Positions 1 to 6,454 of a stretch of 8,092 nt of DNA are shown in pieces. The DNA is from Gammaproteobacteria bacterium (GTDB lineage: Bacteria > Pseudomonadota > Gammaproteobacteria > BMS3Bbin11). The DNA is taken from assembly GCA_030617565.1 (NCBI GenBank), contig JAUWVE010000065.1, positions 1-8,092 on the forward strand. The letters are read 5' to 3'. Within the stretch, counting starts at the first letter, position 1. Every line of letters starts with the position of its first letter. A model generated the notes under the pieces. The model was not told the origin of the DNA, did not search any database, and saw only the letters and a program-made list of their open reading frames with translations. Made by a program: the position numbers and the translations under genes.

Positions 1-623
1 ATCCCAAAAATCACATTTACAGCAGCGTAAATCCAGTATGCACTCTCTGGTTTTCCTTCTACTCCATGTAAAAAGGGTAGCAATGGTGCAGCTGAATTGA
101 TCATAGCAAGAAAAACAATCACAACGATTAGTTTCTTGCCACTCGAATTGTACAACCAAGCATACACGATCGATATACTAGTTGTCATCATAACGAAAGC
201 TAAAAACGAGTATGCGCCATGCAAATCACCCGCCATAAACCATAAGGGTAAATGCCAAATACCCCAGATTACACCTATGACTAAACTTGCCGGTATGACC
301 CCAATTTTTTCTTGTAAGGGTTCCTGAGCATAACCCCGCCAGCCAAATTCTTCTTGTCCGCCGCCAATTACCAACATGAGAATAAAGTATGGAATCGCCA
401 AAACTATCGGTGCGACAGAAATTTCGGTTGGAAATAGCGTTTTGGCAACATCCAAGCCAACAGCGGATGCCAGATAATGAGCTATCGCATGAATTAACAC
501 CGGCAACGCCAATGCAATAACCAAATATACTGGTTTGAAGCGAAAATCAAGCACCTGTCCTAAAAATGCTTTTGTTCCCTTCCAACCTGACTCCCGGGCT
601 ACAAGTGTGATTGCGGCCATCAT
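1..623 (-). CDS. CPBP-family intramembrane metalloprotease, both ends missing
   Basis: An open frame without stops runs from the ATG at 623 to the left edge, giving 207 codons; the C-terminus lies outside the window. The product is strongly hydrophobic with several membrane segments. It carries the family's paired-glutamate motif EEFGWRGY (E91, E92, R96 counted from this ATG) and the second motif WGIWHLPLW (H124). In the CPBP family these residues form the metal-dependent active site within the membrane; members process prenylated proteins or bacteriocins, or give self-immunity. The third motif, normally HxxxN, reads FLAMIN (N176), so its histidine appears to be leucine. The frame stays open upstream of the ATG (reading GKPALAPMM), which resembles the family's usual G-x-LAP segment. 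The real N-terminus was therefore probably lost at the junction with ligA. Hand counts of six 60-base blocks give about 41% GC, against about 55-57% in blocks from ligA and smc. The family call is secure; the substrate is unknown. Confidence 0.8.
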   Translation of the reverse strand, partial: MMAAITLVARESGWKGTKAFLGQVLDFRFKPVYLVIALALPVLIHAIAHYLASAVGLDVAKTLFPTEISVAPIVLAIPYFILMLVIGGGQEEFGWRGYAQEPLQEKIGVIPASLVIGVIWGIWHLPLWFMAGDLHGAYSFLAFVMMTTSISIVYAWLYNSSGKKLIVVIVFLAMINSAAPLLPFLHGVEGKPESAYWIYAAVNVIFG

Positions 624-1249
624 AGGGGCGAGCGCAGGCTTCCCGCTGCCGCATTGCGTGGATTGGCAAAGGGTTTCTTATCCGCCTTCAGCTGCTTTTT
701 ATTCAACTCCTCGAAGCCGGCTTTTGGCATATAGACTTCGCCTCTTACTTCAAGTATTGCAGGCAGCCTATTTCCCATGAGCCGTAAGGGAATGCTTTCG
801 ATGGTACGAATATTCTGTGTGACATCTTCACCTACACTGCCGTCACCACGGGTGGCTGCCCGTACCAGGCTGCCTTTTTCATACAATAAACTAACTGCCA
901 GGCCATCAAGCTTCGGCTCAACATTATACTCGATGATATCCTGATCCAGTTTCCGTCTTATTCTTTGGTCAAATGCCCTGGCTTCTTCGTTATCCATGGC
1001 ATTCGCTAATGAAAGCATAGGAAGCTGATGCCGAACAGATTCAAAGTGAGACAGTGGTTTATCGCCAACCCGGCAGGTAGGTGAATCCGGTGTCAGGTAC
1101 TTCGGATACTGCTGCTCAAGACTTAACAGCTGGCGAAACTGGCGATCATACTCAGCATCCGGTACCAGAGGATTATCCAGTACGTAATAGTGGTAATTAT
1201 AGTCCCTGATCTGCTGCCTAAGCTGTTCGATCTGCTCTGCAGTATCCAT
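620..1249 (-). CDS. ligA: NAD+-dependent DNA ligase LigA, 3'-truncated (N-terminal 209 aa only)
   Basis: LigA seals nicks during replication and repair, using NAD+ to adenylate an active-site lysine. Visible here are the NMN-binding Ia domain (about residues 1-70, with YHYYVLDNPLVPDAEYD) and the start of the adenylation domain with KLDG (K113, the lysine that takes AMP), TRGDGSVGEDVT, EVRGEVYMP and NPRNAAAGSLR (residues 196-206). Identity to the family stops after R206. Three unrelated residues and a TGA follow, where the family continues with QLD. Intact LigA is about 670 residues, so the rest of the adenylation domain, the OB fold, zinc finger, HhH and BRCT domains are absent and this product cannot ligate. 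I chose the ATG at 1249 because MDTAEQIEQL matches the family start; an in-frame ATG at 1315 would overlap zipA. The start lies 16 nt after the zipA stop, with no strong Shine-Dalgarno. The gene is normally essential, so either an intact copy exists elsewhere or the junction is artificial. Confidence 0.9.
   Translation of the reverse strand: MDTAEQIEQLRQQIRDYNYHYYVLDNPLVPDAEYDRQFRQLLSLEQQYPKYLTPDSPTCRVGDKPLSHFESVRHQLPMLSLANAMDNEEARAFDQRIRRKLDQDIIEYNVEPKLDGLAVSLLYEKGSLVRAATRGDGSVGEDVTQNIRTIESIPLRLMGNRLPAILEVRGEVYMPKAGFEELNKKQLKADKKPFANPRNAAAGSLRSPL
623..640. other. Breakpoint joining truncated ligA to truncated CPBP gene
   Basis: On the reverse strand the ligA reading matches its family through the CGC codon at 634-632. 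The CPBP frame, offset by one base, reads PALAPMMAA across the same bases. A short stretch such as CCTGCGC (637-631) fits both genes and could be the microhomology at the join. The ligA frame ends at a TGA (622-620) that overlaps the ATGATG used as the apparent CPBP start. GC content drops on the CPBP side. No transposase, inverted repeat or tRNA is visible at the join. Confidence 0.7.
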
Positions 1250-1265
1250 CAGTATTGCAAAATAT

Positions 1266-2456
1266 CTAAAACAGACGCCTGGCCAGGTAGCTACCGGCAG
1301 GAATTTCGCGCGCATCCATGCTGAGGTTTTTTTTCATTATCGCCTTGGTCTCGCTCATAATCATGCTTTCATTAACAGGACGCGTTTCCTGATCAACCAG
1401 AATAGCATTCAACCGGTTTGCCAGACTTCTGGCCGTCTTAATCATATCGGTATAGACATCAACCGGACTGGACACAGAAACCAGGCGCATAAATAAGGTC
1501 AGGCCGCTGGTGTGCAGATCTGAATCACTTTTCACTATTTCACCCGGCTTGAACATGTTCGCCATACTGAACAATACTTCTGCCTGATTATCTGCATTTA
1601 TACGAACGCGCTCGTATATTTTCTCTTCACTGTAGCGCAAACCCAGTTTCTCTGCTTCACGATGGATAGCCGCCATGGTAAAACCATTTTCGCTACGTGC
1701 AATCAGACTGACGATGGGTATGCTATCCACATCTTTTCTAAAGCGATCCAGTTCCTGCGCATAAGCGATCCCTTCATCAAAGTCCATGGAAAAAATAACA
1801 GGCCGATCCAGCTCTTCAGCAACCTCGAGGCTCATCTGCGAAAAACGATGCAGCTCAGAATCTGAAACCGGGCCTTCAGGGTCAGCCATTTGTATAGTAA
1901 GGCAAATATCACGATATTCTGAACTTTTCTCTTCCTGTTCAAGATCGCGCCACAGGCCGTTTACAATATTGAATCCGTAAATTCTGTTCGGCTTTTCCAT
2001 TGTATATTCGTGTTGACGATAGACACCCAATGCCTGATCACGTGAAATTGGTTCTGCACCACGAATCAGCGCAACATACTCAAGTGATTTTTGCGGACCC
2101 TGATCAATCATCTGTCTTGCTGGTTGCAAGTCCAGAGTAAGACTTTCAGGTTGCCCCTCGTCAGTATCGTCAATAACTAAGGGTGGTGGTTCTACTTCCT
2201 GCTTACTCTGATTACTTTTTTCATCCGGTTCCGTAAACTGCGGTATTTTTTTCTCTTTTAATGAAGCCTTAGGGGTGGCCAACGGCCCCTGTCGCGGTTC
2301 AAACAAAGGATCAACTTCATCATCATTTTTACGACCAAAACGATGCATTTTTTTTGGCAATTTATATGTCTGTTTCTGTGCTCTGTGGAATGAGATAAAA
2401 GCGATGAAAGCGATCACTATCATACCGATGATAAATAATGCTGTACGTAATTCCAT
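1266..2456 (-). CDS. zipA: Cell division protein ZipA
   Basis: ZipA is an inner-membrane protein that tethers FtsZ polymers to the membrane and stabilises the Z ring early in division. The 396-residue product begins with MELRTALFIIGMIVIAFIAF, a single N-terminal membrane anchor typical of ZipA. A basic stretch follows (about 24-44), then a charged, proline- and glutamine-containing linker (about 45-122). The canonical C-terminal FtsZ-binding domain spans about 247-378; its diagnostic LFSMANMFKPG (295-305) and SGLTLFMRL (317-325) match the E. coli segments LFSLANMVKPG and PGVTIFMQV. Residues 126-240 are not linker-like and seem to repeat the same fold in degenerate form, so the protein is longer than E. 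coli ZipA (328 aa). The start codon directly follows the smc stop (TAAATG), and the closest Shine-Dalgarno-like bases (GGTGGT) lie inside the smc end, which points to translational coupling. ligA follows 16 nt downstream, as it also lies beside zipA in E. coli. Confidence 0.93.
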   Translation of the reverse strand: MELRTALFIIGMIVIAFIAFISFHRAQKQTYKLPKKMHRFGRKNDDEVDPLFEPRQGPLATPKASLKEKKIPQFTEPDEKSNQSKQEVEPPPLVIDDTDEGQPESLTLDLQPARQMIDQGPQKSLEYVALIRGAEPISRDQALGVYRQHEYTMEKPNRIYGFNIVNGLWRDLEQEEKSSEYRDICLTIQMADPEGPVSDSELHRFSQMSLEVAEELDRPVIFSMDFDEGIAYAQELDRFRKDVDSIPIVSLIARSENGFTMAAIHREAEKLGLRYSEEKIYERVRINADNQAEVLFSMANMFKPGEIVKSDSDLHTSGLTLFMRLVSVSSPVDVYTDMIKTARSLANRLNAILVDQETRPVNESMIMSETKAIMKKNLSMDAREIPAGSYLARRLF

Positions 2457-5400
2457 TTAACCGACCACCAGCTTCTCTGCATCATTGAGATTAACGCTGA
2501 CAATCCGGGATACCCCTGCTTCAGCCATGGTGACGCCTATCAATGTTCCTGCTGCTTCCATTGTAACCTTGTTATGTGTGATAAAGATCAGCTGCGTGTG
2601 GTCAGCCATAGATTTCAGTGTCTCGCAGTAGCGCGATACATTTGCCTCATCCAATGGGGCATCAACCTCATCCAGTAGACAAAATGGCGCTGGATTGAGT
2701 TCAAAAATTGAAAACAACATAGCCACGGCTGTCAGTGCTTTTTCGCCACCAGACAATAAATTGATAGTACTGTTTCGCTTACCGGGTGGACGCGCCATGA
2801 CAGCGACACCGGCATCCAGCAGATCATCTCCTGTCAGTTCCAGATAGGCATGTCCGCCACCAAAGAGCTTCGGAAAAAAGCGCTGGAAACCATCATTGAT
2901 CAAATCAAATGTTTCCTTGAAACGTGTACGAGTCTCGCGGTCAATCTTGCCCATAACCCCTTCCAGAGTAGACAGGGCTTCGGATAGATCCGCATGCTGT
3001 TTATCAAGATAGTCTTTACGTTCAGACTGTTCTTCAAATTCCTCTATTGCCATCAAATTGACGGCACCCAAACGGGTAATTTTACGGGTAATGTTCTCCA
3101 GCCTTTCTTCCCACGCCATAAAGTCTGCCTCTGCCGGCAGACTGGCCAGTATGTCTTCTACCACCAGTTCCAGATCCTGCAGTTGTTCTTCCAGCGTCTG
3201 CCGGCGTACAAACTGTTCCTGGCGCTTCATTTTCTCCTGCTCCACGGCCTCTCTTAAGGATGTGCAGGCACGCTCTTCGTTTTGTCTCTGCAGTGCCATT
3301 TCACGGGTTTCCTGATCAAGGCCGTTGGTCTGCTCCCGGAATTTCTTTAATACTGCTTCCTGCTCAACTTTTTGCTGCAACAGGTCAACCAGCTGCCCCT
3401 GCATTTCCCGTTCCGGTTTTTCTCCGTCTGCCAGAGTTCTGTTGAGGTCATTTTCGCGCTGCTTAAGCAGTTCAATCTGCTGCAGACCGCGTCGTACACT
3501 TTCCTGTAGCGAACGCCGGCTTATTTCCCACTCCTGTCGGTTAAGCTGTAAATGATGCAATGACTCATTTGTGCTGCGTGCTTGCTGGCGCTCTTTATCC
3601 AGTGCTGCCTGCTGTGCTGTTCGCGCAGCGAGCAGCCCTTCACGCTGGCGTTCAATCTCGTCTGCATTACGGCCTGCGTCACGCAGCAAGCCATCTGAAG
3701 TGGTCAATTCTGACTGGGCGTTGACTACCTGCTCATCAATCTCGCTCAGTTCATTATCGACCTGTGCTAAACGCCGACGAACCTGATCCAGCTGGGCCTC
3801 CAGACGATGCAGCTGTGCATTATCCTCGTTGTTTTTAGCCGTTTCACGGTTCAATTGTTCCCGATTGTCGCGTCTTAGCGCATCTTTATCAGACAATTCT
3901 TTCTGTAAAACATTAAAACGAGCAGCCAGCTCATCAATTCTTGACTTCGATGATTCCCGCTGGCCGGCCAGTTTTTCTATCTCGGCCTGACGCGCCATCA
4001 CACCCGCCTCATCATCCTGCCCCCCTGACAGAGACAGCCAGTCGTGACCAACCAGCGTGCCATCACGCGTGACAATGACTGCCTCAGCAGCCAGTCCAGA
4101 GCGCATCGCAATTGCTTTCTCAACATTGTCTGCGATATATACATTTGCCAGTCGTGCATTCAGGTCTACATCGGTTGAAGAGATACGTGACAGCAATAGT
4201 GTTTGCTCAGATGTACTGCCACTGGCCTTTTGTTCAAAGAAGGTGGAGCCTTTTCCGGCCAGTTTATCGAGTGCAACAAACGGCAGTTCCTGGCCATGCA
4301 GACAGACCGCTTTCAAGGCACTGCCAAGCACCCGGTCAACAGCGCTTTCCCACCCGGCTTCTACCTGTATGGCATCAGCCAGTCGTATGGTGTCTAGCAG
4401 ACCTGTTTGTTGCAGCCATTGTGGTAAAGACTGGTCCTTTCGGCCCAGTGCCGCATCCTGCAGTTCGCGCAATGTTTCCAGTCGGGAAGTATTATGCTGC
4501 TGGCTGACTTTAGCCTGATTGAGTTCACTACTGGTTTTCTCAATCTGCTGGCGTATATCTGTAATTTCTGTATCGTGCAGCTCAATTGCCGTACTTAATT
4601 CAGTACAGGCAGCCAGCCCTTTTTCCAGCTGCTGCCGCAGTTCAGTAGTGTTATCGTTTGTGATATTGGCAGAAAGCCGCTGTTGCTCCTCGTCCAGGCG
4701 AGTGCGCCGCTGTTGCAGACGCTGTAAGCTATCATTGATCTGTTGTATGCGGGCGCTCTGCACTTCTTTTTCACGTACAGGCTGGGCGGCGCTGGTGGAA
4801 AAGCTTTCCCAGCGCTGTTGCCAACCATGCATAGCCGTTTCCGCTTCTGCAAGGCTGGCAGTTGTTTTTTCACTTTTTTGCAGCAATTCTGCATGCGTAG
4901 ACTCTGATGACTGCAATTTCTCCGTCAGGGTCTTTTCCTGTTCGCTATCGCTGAGGTGATTCTTCTGTGCCTCATCTATGCTGATGGCTACCTGTGACTT
5001 CTCGTGCAGCTTCTCCTGATAGGTATCACGCACATGCTTTATCGACTGCTCCAGCCTGGTCACTTCCGCACCGGTCTGGTAAAAATTTCCCTGTGCCTGA
5101 TTCAGCGATTCATTTAAATCGTGCAGTTGCTGACGCTTTTTCTCGATACCGGATTCGGTTTCTCTTTGTTTTGCCAACTGGCCATCAAGTTCAGTCTGGC
5201 GCTTGCCAAGCTCAACTTCTTCCCGTTCTATCTGTTCTGTAAGCCCCTTCCAGCGCAGTGTCAGCAGTTCGCCCTGTAATTGACGTTCTTCTACTTTGTG
5301 TTCCTTGTAACGTCGCGCAGCACTGGCCTGGCGTTTCAGACGTGCCAGCTGGGTTTCCAGTTCCGAGCGAATGTCATCGACACGAGAAAGGTTTTCCCGG

Positions 5401-5963
5401 GTATGGCGTATACGGTTTTCTGTTTCACGCCGACGCTCTTTATAACGGGATATCCCGGCCGCCTCTTCAACGAAGACCCGCAGGTCTTCAGGCCTGGACT
5501 CAATTATCCGGGTCACCATCCCCTGCTCGATGATGGAATAGGCGCGAGGACCGAGGCCCGTACCAAGGAAAATACCTGTGATATCTTTTTTACGGCAGCG
5601 GGTACGATTGAGGAAGTAGTCTGAACGCCCGTCGCGGCTTAATTCACGACGGATAGAGATCTCTGAATAGCGGGCATAGTCACCGGGTGCTTTTTTGCCT
5701 ACAGTATTATCAAATATCAGTTCGACAAATGCCTTTCCAACCGGTTTTCGTGCCTGAGAGCCGCTAAAAATAACATCTTCCATGCTCTCACCACGTAGAT
5801 GTTTGGCGGAGGATTCGCCCATCACCCAGCGCACGGCATCTATAACATTTGATTTTCCACAGCCATTTGGACCGACGACACCGGTCAGCAGATTGGGGAA
5901 TTCTATAGATGTGGGATCAACGAAGGACTTAAAGCCTGCGAGTTTAATCTTCTTTAGACGCAT
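2457..5963 (-). CDS. smc: Chromosome partition/condensation protein SMC
   Basis: SMC is the ATPase core of bacterial condensin. A dimer with ScpA and ScpB extrudes or bridges DNA loops to organise and segregate the chromosome. The 1168-residue length is normal for the family. The N-terminal head has FKSFVDPT and Walker A GPNGCGKS (31-38), with the Q-loop at Q147 (SIIEQG). A long coiled coil, rich in Q, E, L and R, runs from about 175 to 505. The hinge lies at about 510-650 (from LPQWLQQTG to HDWLSLSGG), followed by the returning coil to about 1000. The C-terminal head has the ABC signature LSGGEKALTA (from 1070), Walker B FCLLDEVDAP (D1098, E1099) and the D-loop LDEAN. The ATG at 5963 follows a purine-rich GGAACGGA and gives the standard MRLKKIKLAGFKSF opening. 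It is the first gene of the smc-zipA-ligA operon and is divergent from queF. The gammaproteobacterial SMC/ScpAB system is the alternative to MukBEF, so this organism probably lies outside the Enterobacterales-Vibrio group. Confidence 0.97.
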   Translation of the reverse strand: MRLKKIKLAGFKSFVDPTSIEFPNLLTGVVGPNGCGKSNVIDAVRWVMGESSAKHLRGESMEDVIFSGSQARKPVGKAFVELIFDNTVGKKAPGDYARYSEISIRRELSRDGRSDYFLNRTRCRKKDITGIFLGTGLGPRAYSIIEQGMVTRIIESRPEDLRVFVEEAAGISRYKERRRETENRIRHTRENLSRVDDIRSELETQLARLKRQASAARRYKEHKVEERQLQGELLTLRWKGLTEQIEREEVELGKRQTELDGQLAKQRETESGIEKKRQQLHDLNESLNQAQGNFYQTGAEVTRLEQSIKHVRDTYQEKLHEKSQVAISIDEAQKNHLSDSEQEKTLTEKLQSSESTHAELLQKSEKTTASLAEAETAMHGWQQRWESFSTSAAQPVREKEVQSARIQQINDSLQRLQQRRTRLDEEQQRLSANITNDNTTELRQQLEKGLAACTELSTAIELHDTEITDIRQQIEKTSSELNQAKVSQQHNTSRLETLRELQDAALGRKDQSLPQWLQQTGLLDTIRLADAIQVEAGWESAVDRVLGSALKAVCLHGQELPFVALDKLAGKGSTFFEQKASGSTSEQTLLLSRISSTDVDLNARLANVYIADNVEKAIAMRSGLAAEAVIVTRDGTLVGHDWLSLSGGQDDEAGVMARQAEIEKLAGQRESSKSRIDELAARFNVLQKELSDKDALRRDNREQLNRETAKNNEDNAQLHRLEAQLDQVRRRLAQVDNELSEIDEQVVNAQSELTTSDGLLRDAGRNADEIERQREGLLAARTAQQAALDKERQQARSTNESLHHLQLNRQEWEISRRSLQESVRRGLQQIELLKQRENDLNRTLADGEKPEREMQGQLVDLLQQKVEQEAVLKKFREQTNGLDQETREMALQRQNEERACTSLREAVEQEKMKRQEQFVRRQTLEEQLQDLELVVEDILASLPAEADFMAWEERLENITRKITRLGAVNLMAIEEFEEQSERKDYLDKQHADLSEALSTLEGVMGKIDRETRTRFKETFDLINDGFQRFFPKLFGGGHAYLELTGDDLLDAGVAVMARPPGKRNSTINLLSGGEKALTAVAMLFSIFELNPAPFCLLDEVDAPLDEANVSRYCETLKSMADHTQLIFITHNKVTMEAAGTLIGVTMAEAGVSRIVSVNLNDAEKLVVG

Positions 5964-6035
5964 TCCGTTCCATGTGTCATTGTAAATCGGCTAAAATAGC
6001 AGCCTGTCATAATAGTAATCGCTGGAAACCAATTC
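5964..6035. promoter_or_regulatory. Divergent intergenic region between smc and queF
   Basis: These 72 bp must hold the start signals of both the smc operon (reverse) and queF (forward). Visible elements are a perfect short palindrome GCTA-AAA-TAGC (5990-6000), a forward -10-like CATAAT (6008-6013) without a convincing -35, and a reverse TACAAT (5979-5984) also lacking a well-spaced -35. For queF, TGGAAA at 6023-6028 is a plausible ribosome binding site 7 nt before the ATG. No riboswitch-sized leader fits here. The promoter role follows from gene orientation; the individual boxes are weak. Confidence 0.5.
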
Positions 6036-6434
6036 ATGTCTACAAAGCCAGGAAAAGAACTCGACGTTTTTGATAACCCCAATTCAGGTCGTGATTATAC
6101 CATCAGCATCCGCATGCCTGAGTTCACCTGTCTATGCCCGAAGACCGGTCAGCCGGATTTTGCCACGCTGTACCTGGACTACATTCCTGATAAACTCTGT
6201 GTCGAACTAAAGGCACTAAAGCTTTACATCTGGTCATTTCGTGATGAAGGTGCCTTTCACGAAGCCGTCACCAATGCCATCCTTGATGATCTGGTCGCTG
6301 CAACATCCCCACGCTACCTGAGACTCTGTGCCCGCTTCTATGTGAGAGGTGGAATCTATACCACTGTCACCGCGCAACATTCTAAACCAGACTGGCACGG
6401 AACCATACCCTCAGATCCACAATTCATCGACTGA
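6036..6434 (+). CDS. queF: NADPH-dependent 7-cyano-7-deazaguanine (preQ0) reductase, QueF type I
   Basis: QueF reduces the nitrile of preQ0 to the aminomethyl group of preQ1 with two NADPH. This is the last free-base step before Tgt inserts preQ1 into tRNA on the way to queuosine; the enzyme is cytosolic. The 132-residue length fits the short, unimodular type I form (Bacillus-like) rather than the about 280-residue E. coli type II. The catalytic block LCPKTGQPDFAT supplies the nucleophilic cysteine C34, which forms the covalent thioimide, and the general acid D41. The QueF motif ELKALKLY lies at 57-64, and FHE (74-76) gives the substrate-binding H75 and E76. The start at 6036 places these motifs at the usual distance and has a fair Shine-Dalgarno (TGGAAA). 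The gene is divergent from smc and 20 nt upstream of the FGGY kinase, so the two are probably cotranscribed. No other queuosine genes are in the window. Confidence 0.95.
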   Translation: MSTKPGKELDVFDNPNSGRDYTISIRMPEFTCLCPKTGQPDFATLYLDYIPDKLCVELKALKLYIWSFRDEGAFHEAVTNAILDDLVAATSPRYLRLCARFYVRGGIYTTVTAQHSKPDWHGTIPSDPQFID

Positions 6435-6440
6435 TTCAGG

Positions 6441-6448
6441 TTTTTTTT
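6441..6448 (+). other. T8 tract between queF and the kinase start
   Basis: Eight consecutive T sit in the 20-nt spacer, 6 nt before the kinase ATG, in the place where a Shine-Dalgarno would be expected. No GC-rich stem precedes the tract closely enough to make a standard intrinsic terminator. Confidence 0.5.
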
Positions 6449-6454
6449 CCAGTT

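Noticed and set aside
97..327. Forward frame of 76 codons at the left end
   Set aside because: It is antisense to the CPBP active-site region, whose conserved motifs on the reverse strand show which strand is coding.
620..656. ligA-CPBP translational fusion
   Set aside because: The two frames are offset by one base and ligA ends in TGA at 622-620, so no fused protein is made without a frameshift.
535..780. Forward frame of 81 codons spanning the ligA/CPBP join
   Set aside because: It is antisense to both recognisable genes, crosses the breakpoint, and has no recognisable protein features.
1250..1315. Upstream ATG at 1315 as the ligA start (22 extra residues)
   Set aside because: The extension overlaps the zipA end and has no resemblance to LigA; the ATG at 1249 gives the family's normal N-terminus.
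4057..4518. Long open frames opposite smc, including 4057-4518 and 4519-4959 on the forward strand
   Set aside because: They lie wholly inside the well-supported smc gene, are serine/cysteine-rich as expected of antisense frames, match no family I know and lack start signals.
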